Assembly: GCF_024362695.1 (NCBI RefSeq)
Contig: NC_065417.1
Location: 1,729,001 to 1,793,000 of the forward strand
Length of the DNA stretch: 64,000 bases
Origin: Pectinophora gossypiella
Lineage: Eukaryota > Arthropoda > Insecta > Lepidoptera > Gelechiidae
Direction of reading: 5' to 3'
Shown in pieces: positions 31,545-41,750 of the stretch. Numbering within the stretch: position 1 is the first letter of the stretch; every line of letters starts with the position of its first letter. Under the pieces are notes generated by a model, which saw only the letters and a program-made list of their open reading frames with translations, was not told where the DNA came from and did no database searches. A program made the translations under genes and the position numbers.

Positions 31545-32052
31545 CAGTCACTGAGCCCAGCGAATTATTTGTAAACAATGGAGAAATTATGAACCATTAG
31601 TTGTCATAATTATAAAATTTACGTTTTTAAAGAAGAAGAAGAATAAAATAAATTTATTGCCAGTAACAATTTTTTTTTGTTGGTGTATTGCAAAAGCGGT
31701 AAGTAATAAAGCGAAAGTTGATGGTAGGGCTGGCAGAGGAAGACCAAGAAGGACTTACGATGACCAAATTGGAAATGTCCTTAGAAAAGGTTTAATACGA
31801 TCTACTCTGAACCGGCGTGCGTGTGCGATTGATGAATGTGGAGGAAGCAAGTGAAGTGTATCAGGATCGAAGCAAATGGAATTCTATAGTCTCTGCTCAC
31901 CCCCGTGGGAAATAGGCGTTAGTTTATGTATGTACGTTGTTGGTGTATTTGGTCTATTACAGAAACGACATGTAACCCAGGAGGTCTTAAGTGCAACCAG
32001 TTAATTTATTACTTTGCATGAAACTGATTGGACTCATGCAGCTTATCGTACA
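31545..32052 (+). repeat. Repeat-K interrupted by LINE-2
   Basis: Left half 31545-31625 and right half 31943-32052 are the reverse of 2446-2230. The interruption includes a duplicated 13-mer and the LINE-2 tail. Confidence 0.65.
31690..31936 (+). repeat. LINE-2 5'-truncated insertion with 13-bp duplication
   Basis: Flanked by exact TTGTTGGTGTATT (31677-31689 and 31937-31949). Encodes GRAGRGRPRRTYDDQIGN, LNRRACAIDECGGSK, then the DRSKWNSI end and a TATGTATGTAC tail. A textbook target-primed, 5'-truncated LINE copy. The frame is broken by a TGA at about 31851. Confidence 0.8.
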
Positions 32053-32440
32053 TACACAAATACATAGCTGTCAAACACATAACTCTGCTTTTTGCCTGGC
32101 CGCAGTCAGGTAAAAATATATTTTTGACGATTCAAAGCGTACCTATGTTGCCTAATGAACAAAAGTTATTTTTTGTGTTTGAGTTTGAAATGCTTTGTTG
32201 CGTACCTACGGAACCACTGCACTGTGAATCTCTCTCATGCCATGTCGTTTTTAATTAAACATTGTTAAAACCATTTCTAGTGCCTCTTTAATTTTATGCT
32301 GGTTTTCGGGATTATCCCATTACGAATAGGAGTACTGATGATATTATTACAAACGTAATACAAGACGAATGCGTATTTATATTTTTTTTTCACATGGGAT
32401 ATATCAACGATTTTTCAACACCTTTTTTTGCCCTAAGATA

Positions 32441-32589
32441 CAGTCATGAGCAATATAATGTACTTACCCACTTTAGGACTCTGTCGCACTAACATATTTG
32501 ACATTTAGTGAGATTTACAGTTCAATTTGTCAAAAAAGTTAATGTGACATGGTACCAAAGTGTATACATATTAATGCTCGTGACCGTAC
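32441..32589. mobile_element. MITE-T
   Basis: From ACAGTCATGAGCAATATAAT to ATGCTCGTGACCGTA; same limits as the copies at 17472 and 46316. Confidence 0.7.
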
Positions 32590-33206
32590 GTCGTAGCTAG
32601 ATCTTAAAATTCATCATTTCATGATAACATAACATAACATAACAAATACTTCACTCAATACTTAACTTCACTCAGTACTTCAATACTTCACTTTTTACTT
32701 CTTTTATAAATGATGTGTTCGTCAATTTTATGAAATGGTCATATTTCATGAAACAGCTCACTTAAGTTGACCTACTCGTTGAAACGTCAACGTTTAATGG
32801 TATTTCAATCAACGTTAGGCCATATCATTAATGTGGGCGCGTCCATGCTATGTGGTCTATTAATAAAAATGCGAATAGTCTATTATTTTTTTAGGTTCAA
32901 AATTATTTATCTATCGATATGGAAAATTGTACGATTACATTGATTTATCGATTATAATATTAATCAAGTTTTAAATGTAATCGACACCAGCGCCACTACC
33001 GGTGGATAATGTTACTAATTTCATTATAATGATTGCCAAGGTATGGCCATACATGATGTAATCATGCATTTAGTTGCTCATCTCGTTAAATGTTTTGTGT
33101 TCATTGATTTGGCCAATATTATAATTATCATGATGTGGCCAACGAGTGATATTCTATTTCATGAAATATGACGTATTTCATGAAATGATAAATTCTAAGA
33201 TCTTAG
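32590..33206. mobile_element. Possible DNA element with TTTCATGA-rich inverted ends
   Basis: Left AGATCTTAAAATTCATCATT and right AAATGATAAATTCTAAGATC are imperfect inverted repeats. TATTTCATGAAA occurs internally several times, and a TTTATCGATTAT stretch is at 32945. Abuts MITE-T and MITE-P. Tentative. Confidence 0.4.
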
Positions 33207-33363
33207 GGGTTAAAAAGGCCACATCTATTTAAATAAGCAATATTGCAATTTGACATTTGCGCATATTATTATAAAACTATGTGCGCAATGCAAACAAATT
33301 TCAAATAGCATTAAATATTGCTTTTTAGATGAATTGCTTCGATGTGGCCATTTTAACCCCCCT
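33207..33363. mobile_element. MITE-P
   Basis: Left arm GGGGTTAAAAAGGCCACATC is missing about 12 bases (GAAGCAATTC); right arm complete, ending GGCCATTTTAACCCCCCTA. Confidence 0.8.
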
Positions 33364-33470
33364 AGCCACGACATATACATAATTATAACAAAATAACTCC
33401 ACGCCTGTATCCTCAAACGAGTAGGTAAAGATGTATAATAGATACACCCACTCCTCGCCAGCTAATAGGC

Positions 33471-33745
33471 TAGCTTCCAACTAGTCAAATCAGTTACTTT
33501 TTACTAAACGTCAAAACGCGAAATTACTATGGAATTTGTATGAAAAAGCACACTGTGACGTCATAGAAAAACGTGATAAAATGTCGCACATATTATTACG
33601 GTTTTCTTGATTAAATTTCATAAATAAATTAAATAGAAAAAAAGAAACTGTTTTTCGTTAGTTCTAGATCTGTCTTTATTTAGTAAACAGAATTACATAA
33701 TTTATCTTGAACCTATTACACGACCCAATTTTAAGACCCATTTAA
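33471..33745. mobile_element. MITE-U, uninterrupted
   Basis: CTAGCTTCCAACTAGTCAAA, GTGACGTCATAG and TCTTGAACCTATTACACGAC. Serves as the empty-site reference for MITE-P at 4739. Confidence 0.7.
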
Positions 33746-33959
33746 TAGGGGTTGCGCCTTTTCCTGCATAATCTCACGCCCTTTATCACTAATGAGGTGG
33801 GCAGATCCACACCAACAATCAAAAAACCTTTAAAATCATTTAAATATAAAGATTTTTATTGTGCATAAAGTTAGGTACAGTTATAAATAATAATTGCAGT
33901 TATAGTTGCAAACTATGTCTCACTAAATTTTTCCTTTGCATGCATATACACACCCCTGA

Positions 33960-34180
33960 TGCTGGCAGCAGCGGTATCAGTACTGGTTGGAGGCCGAGGA
34001 AATGGATTCTGTTAGGGCTCTAGCTAGAATATCACCGATTGAGAAAATGCTCGGTGTACTGCGGAACGGAAGGCGATTGGGGCAACCACCGTTCTACACG
34101 CCCTATCCATAGATAGAGAGTAATGGCGACTACTCCACCGACAAGGACGCAGCTCTTAAATAAAGAGAGATGCATACTTA
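33960..34180 (+). repeat. LINE-1b tail
   Basis: Encodes QQRYQYWLEAEEMDSVRA and RNGRRLGQPPFYTPYP, then CACCGACAAGGACGCAGCTC. Plus-strand counterpart of 5844-6098. Confidence 0.65.
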
Positions 34181-34671
34181 TACACATTTTACACATTCAT
34201 AATTATCTAACGATTATTAACGATTTAAATATTATTTATTGTTACCACCTAAACTACCATATTTGTGCAATAAATGATTTGATTGATTGATTGATTACTT
34301 TTGGCTCTACCCACCCGATTAGGGATTGACGGTGAGTTTTTGTATGAGTATTGATGAATTCATTATAAAGTCCTCTCTCTGCGATGCATTAAACATATTT
34401 CACATGTCGACGACTTTCGAAATGGAATAAAGTTGAAATGGCGTCCAACAAAGTTGCAATTTATTGCTTTTGCAACTCTAAATGGAAATTGAAGAATAAT
34501 TTAAGTTAAATTTCAACTTTCGACATTAAATCATTATCATAATATTTCTCAAGTTCAAGTGATTTACTTACATACTTACATAAGCTGACGACTATGTACC
34601 AATTGGGGTAGTCAGAGATACAGACATCGCAAGATGAACTAAGTACCCGCACCTAACCGAGCTTTCTTTAG
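34181..34671. other. Intergenic with short LINE-end fragments
   Basis: 34240-34290 ends in GATTGATTGATTGATT (LINE-5-like). 34561-34640 shares TTCATCTTGCGATG (reverse) with 51135. No gene. Confidence 0.4.
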
Positions 34672-34826
34672 TGCCGAGGTTTTCCTTGCAGCTTCTTTTC
34701 CCTGGCTATACAGGTTGTGAGAAGCTGCAGTAGTTTTAGGCGGATCAGACGTTCGTTATGTAAAAAAATGACGATTCAAAGTGTAACTACGTTACCTGCT
34801 GAATAAAGATATTTTTGAATTTGAAT
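34672..34826 (+). repeat. LINE-3 3' end
   Basis: GTGCCGAGGTTTTCCTTGCA to GATATTTTTGAATTTGAATT. Confidence 0.7.
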
Positions 34827-34988
34827 TAGACCAACGTTATAGATGGTGAGCCGTATCGTCATCTATAATGGTCGAGCCAACTGTGTTAGTGAAAACTGCA
34901 CTTAAGATAAATTAATAATTCATTGGCGCAAGTCCGGTACCAGGGCTTAAACCGATTGAGAAGCAAGACGGTATACTACAGGACCAAT
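34827..34988 (-). repeat. SINE-F
   Basis: Follows LINE-3 without a gap. Complement of a tRNA-like head at AGCAAGACGGTATACTACAG; TAATGGTCGAGCCAACTGTG marks the 3' side. Confidence 0.55.
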
Positions 34989-35011
34989 GGCCTCCGTGAT
35001 CCAGTGGTTTA

Positions 35012-35960
35012 TGGGAAACCTAAAAGTGGTCCAAAGACAGGCATAAGAAAGAAAGAAAGAAAGAAAGAAACATTTATTACTTCCGGACACCACAGACACA
35101 GACAGACAGGTACATTACATTTAACACAGGACAGAAACCACACGGAAATCAATAAGTACATAGACAAAAAAAATATACTAAAACAAAAAGAAAAACAAAC
35201 CAAAATCATAAAAACAATAATAATAAAACTAAGTATTCTAAATGCAACGCACTGACGGCCTGTGTGTAGATCTCTTCCAGACACGAGGTATTCTTTTTTT
35301 ATTTGGAAAACCTAAAAGTAATCCAAAGACAGGCATTAGCCTGTGTGTAGATCTCTTCCAGACACGAGGTATTCTTTTTTTATTTGGAAAGCCTAAAAGT
35401 AATCCAAAGATAGACATAAGCCTGTGTGTAGATCTCTTCCAGACACGAGGTATTCTTTTTTTATTTGGAAAACCTAAAAGTGACCCAAAGACAGGCTTAT
35501 TCCTCAAAGCGATCTTTCTCAGACACGATTTTATGTATTGTTAGGTACTATTTATTCCCAGATTTTTTATTTTATTTTAGAAAACAGATACATGGGAAAC
35601 CTAAAAGTGACCCAAAGACAGGATTATTCCTAAAAGCGATCTTTTTCGGACACGATTTTAAGTATTGAAAGGTACTATAATATTCTCAGTATTCTTTTTT
35701 TTTAGAAAACAGGTACATGGGAAACCTAAAAGTGATCCAAAGACAGGATCATTCCTATAAGCGATCTTTTTCGGACACGATTTTATGTATTGTTAGGTAC
35801 TATTTATTCCAGATATTTTTTTTTTTAGAAAATAGGTACATGGAAGACCTAAAAGTGGTCCAAAGACAGGCTTATTCCTCAAAGCGTTATTTTCCACCCA
35901 CGATTTTATGTATCTATTGTTAGATAGTTTTAATTCACAGTTTTTTTTCCTTTCTTTTTT
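35012..35960 (+). repeat. Tandem array (7 units) with an inserted retroposon
   Basis: Each unit contains ACCTAAAAGTGATCCAAAGA (positions near 35021, 35311, 35391, 35474, 35601, 35729, 35846). Short units are about 81 bp and carry GTGTAGATCTCTTCCAGACA. Longer ones are about 127 bp, carry AGCGATCTTTTTCGGACACG, and include a T-rich tract ending TTTTAG|AAAACAG. Unit 1 is split by a minus-strand retroposon tail with (AAAG)n at 35045-35075 and sequence to about 35258. Frames open across the array are by-products of the repeat. Confidence 0.75.
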
Positions 35961-35963
35961 TTC

Positions 35964-36088
35964 AGAAAAGGTGAGGGGTCAAAAATGCACTCCAAAGAGC
36001 AAACAGCACTATCTAACCTGATGTCTTATTTAACTCCATACTTACAAGACGATTCTAGTCTGGAACAAGTCGAACTGCAACCGTGAGC
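35964..36088 (+). CDS. Possible terminal exon of an unknown gene
   Basis: A strong acceptor (TTCTTTTTTTTCAG) is followed by an open frame ending in TGA at 36086-36088: KGEGSKMHSKEQTALSNLMS, YLTPYLQDDSSLEQVELQ, P, stop. The peptide is coherent, acidic towards its end and not repetitive, unlike the array before it. The same kind of T-tract plus AG closes each long array unit, so this exon may be the last of a series of duplicated acceptors. No family recognised and no upstream exon found. Confidence 0.35.
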
Positions 36089-36174
36089 AGCATAACTAAA
36101 GTCAGACCACGTCTGACACCGCACACGTGGCCACGGAGAAATATTCCTTAGAGATTATTAGGTTTCGCAAATGC

Positions 36175-36370
36175 CTCCGTGGTCCAGGTTTGAGCGTTGG
36201 GCTCACGATCCGGAGGCCCGGGTTCAAATCCCCGTGGTGACATCACAAAAATCACTCTGTGATCCCTAGTTTGGTTAGGACATTACAAGCTAATCACCTG
36301 ATTGTCCGAAAGTGAGATGGTCCGGGGTTTGGAAAGCACGTTAAGCTGTTGGTACCGGTTACTACTTACT
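36175..36370 (+). repeat. SINE-B, 5' part
   Basis: CCTCCGTGGTCCAGGTTTGA, B box GGTTCAAATCCCC, and core GGAAAGCACGTTAAGCTGTT. The tail is missing. Confidence 0.7.
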
Positions 36371-36608
36371 GGTGTTTTAACCTATTCAGACCTATTATCG
36401 ACCAGCACTCTCCGCGTGTAATTTCCTTGAAAAATTAATTAAAATTACAGCAGCACTAAGCGTAGCAGGATATTGAATATTTATCAGCCTTAATACTTAC
36501 CCCATTCAATAAACCTAGGATGACCTAGCGTGTTACAAGCTAAAAGTTATTTTTACCCAACTGCGGCAAAGCAAAAGGCGGGTTATGTGTTTGATCGCCA
36601 TGTATGTA

Positions 36609-36845
36609 TACAGGTTGTTAGTGACATCGTAACGAATACTCAGGGGCATGATTCAGACCATGATTCAGAGTTACATAATATCAAATGGAATTTTCCGTCG
36701 CAAAATTCATGTTTTTTTTTAGTCTTTTAAAATAATTTTCTATTCTATAATTTTGCGATAAAAAAAAATCACTTGATATTGACTCGGAATAATCAGCTGA
36801 ATCATCCCCCTTAGTATTCTTTACGATGTCACTTACACCCCGCAC
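36609..36845. mobile_element. MITE-Q, complete
   Basis: Arms TACAGGTTGTTAGTGACATC and TTTACGATGTCACTTACACC around a poly-T/A centre. Confidence 0.7.
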
Positions 36846-36877
36846 AAGTACATACGGTAGTTATACACAAGTAGGTA

Positions 36878-36966
36878 TGGGTGATAGTGACATCATAATG
36901 AATACTGAGGGGGATGATTCAGACCATGATTCTGAGTTGATATCAAGTGGAATTTTCAGTCGAAAA
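36878..36966. mobile_element. MITE-Q, left half
   Basis: GGGTGATAGTGACATCATAA to GTGGAATTTTCAGTCG. Directly followed by the minisatellite. Confidence 0.6.
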
Positions 36967-36994
36967 ATGCTCGGGCCACCCATGTGAGTTCTAC

Positions 36995-37235
36995 GTTCAA
37001 AAACATGTTCTATGTTTTTATGTTTGCGTGTTCTATGTTCAAAAGCATGTTCTATGTTTTTATGTTTGCGTGTTCTATGTTCAAAAGCATGTTCTATGTT
37101 TTTATGTTTGCGTGTTCTATGTTCAAAAACATGTTCTATGTTTTTATGTTTGCGTGTTCTATGTTTTTATGTTTGCGTGTTCTATGTTTTTATGTTTGCG
37201 TGTTTTATGTTCAAAAGCACTTTCTATGTTTTTAT
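36995..37235. repeat. Minisatellite, 42-bp unit
   Basis: About four units of a 42-bp repeat (TTCTATGTTCAAAAGCATG, then TTCTATGTTTTTATGTTTGC) followed by shorter 23-bp derivatives. Because 42 is divisible by 3, all three forward frames stay open and give repetitive hydrophobic peptides; these are artefacts. Confidence 0.85.
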
Positions 37236-37387
37236 TCATCTTTGAACGGTATTAGGCTTATATCGGACGCTCTTAGATGTGAGGGTTATTCGTTCGATGA
37301 CACTTAACCCGGTTAAGACGGCCATTTTGTTAAGGAGACATGAGTACACTGCAATCTGGAGAGTCTGTAAAAAGCCGTGATATCCCT

Positions 37388-37497
37388 GGGGGGTTAAAAT
37401 GGCCACATCGAAGCAATTCATCTAAGAAAGCTATATTGCAATTTGACATTTGCGCATATAAAAGTAAGTGCGCAATGCAAGTAAATGTCAAATAGCT
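37388..37497. mobile_element. MITE-P, truncated in the right arm
   Basis: Left arm GGGGGGTTAAAATGGCCACA complete; breaks off after GTAAATGTCAAATAGCT. Confidence 0.75.
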
Positions 37498-37639
37498 GTT
37501 CTGAGAACGCGTGACTTATATTTTAGTGTCCCTGTCTTAGTGTCTTAGTGTCCTCGCGGAGGGTCCCTGGCTTTGACTCCAAACAAAAAATCTGAACCCG
37601 ACTGAACCGGTGTAGGACCAACCATGGAAAGTCAAACCA

Positions 37640-37925
37640 TCACCTACATAAATGAGGCTTAAAAGAGTCGCCATACTGTGAATGTGGTCACCCGGATCAA
37701 ACCATATCTCACATAGTGAACGAGTGCCCTCTGCGCCGGTTCCCAGGTGGCATAGCCGAGCTGCATTGTGTGACGGATGCGGCAGAGACTTGGTTAGGAT
37801 AGCTTAACACTTTCAAGGACAGAACGTCTGCGGACGTTCCGATCCCATACTACCTATTATGAACCATCAATGACCCATGATCTCTGTCCGTGAAAGGGTT
37901 AAGCTGGATATATGATCCACGCAGG
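37640..37925 (+). pseudogene. LINE-9 ORF end, interrupted by MITE-S
   Basis: Encodes a Cys/His-rich LINE C terminus: PYCECGHPDQTISHIVNECP, then FPGGIAELHCVTDAAETWL. The C-x-C...H-x4-C pattern followed by a GG...LH motif is typical of the region after the reverse transcriptase in several insect LINEs. A TAG occurs at 37800-37802. MITE-S sits two bases later at a TTAA, and the frame resumes after it with KLDI and a stop. 5' truncated, non-functional. Confidence 0.65.
37808..37898. mobile_element. MITE-S nested in LINE-9
   Basis: TTAA at 37804-37807 and 37899-37902, wider context AGCTTAA/TTAAGCT. Ends CACTTTCAAGGACAGAACG and CTCTGTCCGTGAAAGGG. Confidence 0.8.
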
Positions 37926-38187
37926 GTATTTTTGAACTACTGTTTCCTTATTCTACGGGTATATCTTGGATACATAGTGTAAAAAGAACAGGTATGAAAA
38001 GACTGAATAGATGTTCAAAAATAAAAACGTGCAAAATGGGCATGTCAGGTAGGCCGCTGAAGTAAACATAGCAACAGCCGGTAACAATGGCGGCTTGTGT
38101 ACCGAATCAATGACGTCACTGCTGACTCCGGGAAATCGATTTACGGTACTAGTATTTCAATATCAGCATTTCCATAGCGTTATTCTG

Positions 38188-38500
38188 TTTTCACAGTTTC
38201 CGCTTACCTAATCCGAAGATTTAACAGGTCCGGTTTTTCACAGAAACGACTCCCTGTCTGACCTTCCAACCCGCGAAGGGAAAACCAGCCCAATGTAGGT
38301 TAGGCCACATACCTTCGAAACGCATTTCTCGGGATTGTAGGTTTCTTCACGATGTTTTCCTTTACCACTGAGTACGTGATAATAATTTGTGATCCAAACA
38401 TGTATTCGTAAATTATCGATTTAGGTCTGTGCTGGGATTTAAGCCTGCGATCTTACAGTGAGCATTCTTTCAAGCGGGCTAGCAAGGCCGGTTTCAATAT
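38188..38500 (-). repeat. SINE-D
   Basis: Tail side TTTTCACAGTTTCCGCTTAC; body GGGAAAACCAGCCCAATGTA and CACGATGTTTTCCTTTACCA; head side GGGATTTAAGCCTGCGATCT, degraded at the A box. Confidence 0.65.
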
Positions 38501-38743
38501 AAAAGGTTAAAAAAGTTTGTTTACCCGTTGGGTGTCTATGTCTTGGCCAAGTTGCAAACGATTATGACAACTCTCGGCAAATTTCTGAATATAATGTCAC
38601 TAAGTATCACAAATCTGATACCCATAGAATAGAAGAAAGATACAAGTACTTATGAGCAAAAAGTTCATAGTTCCACTTCGCACTTCACTCGTCCGCAAAC
38701 TTAACGACGCATGGACCTCCACGATAGTATATTAAAAGGTCAT

Positions 38744-39094
38744 AACATAAACATAACATAAATAGCCTATATACGTCCCACTGCTGGGCACAGGCCTCCT
38801 CTCAATCAACCGGAGAGGGTATGGAGCATACTCCACCACGCTGCTCCACTGCGTGTTGGTGGAGGTGTTTTTACGGCTAATAGCCGGGACCAACGGCTTA
38901 ACGTGCCCTCCGAAGCACGGAATCAACTTACCAACAGCCTCTGTGGTCTAGTGGTAAGAGCGTTAGGCTCACGATCTGGAGGTCCGGGTTCGATTCCCGA
39001 TGGGGACATTGTCGAAATCACTTTGTGAGACTGTCCTTTGTTTGGTAAGGACTTTTCACGCTTGAATCACCTGATTGTCCGAAAAAGTAAGTTG
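38744..39094 (-). repeat. SINE-A with 5' inversion (twin priming), 13-bp duplication
   Basis: Flanked by exact ATTAAAAGGTCAT (38731-38743 and 39095-39107). The left part (38744-38932) is the 3' half on the minus strand, tail first. The right part (about 38933-39094) is the 5' half in plus orientation, with CTGTGGTCTAGTGGTAAGAG and GGTTCGATTCCCGATGG. Inversion of the 5' portion between intact duplications is the hallmark of twin-primed retroposition. Confidence 0.9.
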
Positions 39095-39454
39095 ATTAAA
39101 AGGTCATTATAACCTGCAGGGCAAAAACTCAAATATGCAGTATCTTAAGAAAAATAATGATAAAATTGCAGCGTATCACATAAAATATACATTGCCCATA
39201 AAGTGGCTATAGAATTTGAAAAGCAGTAGAGCTTTTTTTTACAATAAGATTCCAATTTTTTTCAATTGACATTCAGAATTTGCCTTTCAACTGTTTTAAG
39301 ACAGTAGTTAAACAAAAACTTTCCAAAAAAGGTTATTATAAAGTTAGTGATTATTTAGAAGATATGAATGCATGGGATTAACTGTCTGAGAACTGATATT
39401 AGGCAGCTAAATTACTCAATTGTATATCAATATTTTATGTTTATTTTTATTTTT

Positions 39455-39648
39455 TAAAGAACGTCTAGGGCCCTGTGCCGAGGTTTTTCTTGCAGCTTCT
39501 TTTCCCCGGCTATACAGGTTGTGAGAAGCTGCAGTAGTTTTAGGCGGATGAGACGTTCGTTATGTAAAATTGACGATTCAAAGTGTAACTATGTTACCTA
39601 CTGAATAAAGATATTTTTGAATTTGAATTTGAATTGAATTTGAGCTGC
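39455..39648 (+). repeat. LINE-3 3' end
   Basis: Complete 3' end; finishes GAATTTGAATTTGAATTG. High similarity to 270-448 including 80 bp upstream (about 39385-39455 matches 200-270), so both share more of the 3' UTR. Confidence 0.75.
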
Positions 39649-39992
39649 CATAGATATCTGTTTGCAGGAGTAGTAGTAAAAGAGAATGGAGTTGAACTGG
39701 CGATAGCAGCTCTCTACAAAATGCGCGTTAGGGTCTTTCCAACTTTATTCCGTGTACATCCCTATTCCATATTACAATGACTGCCCAGCCTTCACCGTTG
39801 TGTACTAAATCGATATACAGTGTGACTGTGAAATCGATTCAACACGAACGCATAACCGCTTCGACTGCCTACCATAGTTCCATAGCATTTGTTTTACGAC
39901 TTATATTGTTAACAGTTTCTGCTTAATTTGACTAAATTGACTATACGATCTAGGAGCGACCTTAATTTACCTAAATTTATTTCCTCTACAAC

Positions 39993-40258
39993 AGCCTCCG
40001 TGGTCTAGTGGTTAGAGCGTTTTGCTCACGATCTGGAGGTCCGGGTTCGATTTCCGATGGGGACATCGTCGAAATCACTTTGTGAGACTGTTCTTGATTC
40101 CGTGCTTCGGAAGGCACGCGAAGCTGTTGGTCCCGGGCTACTAGCCCAAACACCTCTACCAAATCGCAGTGGAGCAGGGTGGTGGAGTATGCTCCATACC
40201 CCCTCCGGTTGATTGAGGGGAGGCCTGTGCCCAGCAGTGAGACATGTATAGACTGTTT
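39993..40258 (+). repeat. SINE-A with internal deletion
   Basis: Head intact (TGGTCTAGTGGTTAGAGCG, GGTTCGATTTCCG). About 45 bp before the core are missing between GAGACTGTTC and TTGATTCCGTGC. Confidence 0.8.
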
Positions 40259-40384
40259 ATGATTATGAGATGATTTCCTCTACAAATAACGTACTTAATT
40301 TTATTCTTATTCCTAATGATTTTCATGTTATAAATCTTTACTTACTTAATTACCTCTTAGAAATAGATTTCAATTCTAAAATCT

Positions 40385-40686
40385 TCTTCTTGAGTTCTGA
40401 CTTGTGAGGTGGATTACCAACCCCATCAGCCCTGGTGTCAGGATTACTATTGAGCCGTCAAAGGCCCCTGACATGGCTCATGTAACGACTAGTTACTTAC
40501 ATCACTAAGTAGTAACCGGGACCAACAGCTTAACGCTATAAAGTCCTAACCAAACTATCCCTAGTTTGGTTAGGACTTTATAGCCTAATCACAAGGTGAT
40601 TTTTGTGACATGTCCCTACCGGGATTAGAAGCCGGGACCTCTGGATCGTGAGCCTAACGCTCAACCACTGGACCACGGAGGCTGTA
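40385..40686 (-). repeat. SINE-B with 50-bp inverted duplication
   Basis: Tail and head are normal. The core is replaced by a perfect palindrome at 40535-40584 (23-bp arms around TCCC), made from the GTCCTAACCAAACTA segment. The B-box complement is GGGATTAGAAGCCGGGACCT. Confidence 0.8.
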
Positions 40687-40989
40687 AATTAATTAGAAAA
40701 TGAATTGATTATTAATGTTCCAAAAATAGCACCGCGATTTGACAAATTGTTGAAAACAAGACCAGCCCAGAATTATTAATTTCATCAAATGAATTTAATT
40801 TCAAGAAATGGTCGAACACAATTTAAAATTATCAATTTTAAGATCTGGCTACGATATTTATATACTTACTTACTATATTGAAGCTATATTGTGCAAGATC
40901 GTAGGGTTTGAGTTTTAAATAGTATCGCTAACTTATTCAAAATGATAAAATATTCAAGCATAGACTAGACTTTGTGATTTATTTTTGAA
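40687..40989. other. Intergenic, AT-rich
   Basis: Nothing recognised apart from a weak TTTCAAGAAATGG match to the 32.6-33.2 kb element. Confidence 0.3.
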
Positions 40990-41110
40990 TAGACCTAGCT
41001 GAGGAGCTCGGTGGCGCAGCGGTTAACGCGCTCGGTCTGCGATTGTTGAAGTAAAGCAACTTTTACAAAGGCCGGTCATAGGATGGGTGGCCACAAAAAA
41101 AAAGTTATCG
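40990..41110 (+). repeat. SINE-C, head only
   Basis: TGAGGAGCTCGGTGGCGCAG and CGGTTAACGCGCTCGGTCTG, then CAAAGGCCGGTCATAGGATG; ends in an A run. Confidence 0.65.
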
Positions 41111-41423
41111 TTTCGCGCTCACTGGGTCCTTTCAACCTCTTTCAACCTCTCTCTTATATTCTATGGGAATCTTATTTGTAGTACTCAGTGACATTAGAGT
41201 GAGTGCAAAGCTAAAGTGGAACTGTTTGCTCATATTTGTATGGCGCGCGTTTCGCGGTCACTTGGCCTTTCGAACCTTTTTCTTCTACTCCGTGCGTTTA
41301 CTATAACTGCTGATATGTTGAAATCGATGCTTACCTGGAAAGGAAGAAAATATTATGTTATTAAAGGACAGTTAGACGTCACACACACACAGATGGGTGT
41401 GTGCGCGTCAATGTGTAGTGTCT

Positions 41424-41750
41424 TTTCTTATCGTGTGGGTTGCGAGGTGGAATTCCAACCTCATCAACCCTGGTATCAGTGTTATTACTGAGCCGCCAAA
41501 GGCCCTTGACATGGCTCATGGTAACGACTACATACTTACACCAGTAAGTAGTAACCGAGACCAACGCAACGGCTTAACGTGCCTTCCGAAGCACAAATCA
41601 TCTTACTTTCGGACAATCAGGTGATCAGCCTGTAATGTCCTAACCAAACTAGGGATCACAAAGTGATTCTTGTGATATGCCCCCACCGGGATTCGAACCC
41701 GGGACCTCCGGATCGTGAGTCCAACGCTCAACCACTGGACCAGAGACCGT
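41424..41750 (-). repeat. SINE-B, full length with 10-bp duplication
   Basis: Flanks TGTAGTGTCT at 41414-41423 and 41751-41760. Complete body and head (GGGATTCGAACCCGGGACCT, CTCAACCACTGGACCAGAG). Confidence 0.8.

Noticed and set aside
35242..35544. Repeat protein in the 81-bp array, readable on both strands
   Set aside because: 81 bp is divisible by 3, so both strands stay open. The open frame ends where unit length changes.
34980..35960. CRISPR-like array
   Set aside because: Units are 80-127 bp direct repeats without spacer/repeat structure, in a eukaryotic context.
36947..37307. Repetitive hydrophobic proteins in three frames
   Set aside because: The 42-bp minisatellite keeps all forward frames open; this is not coding evidence.
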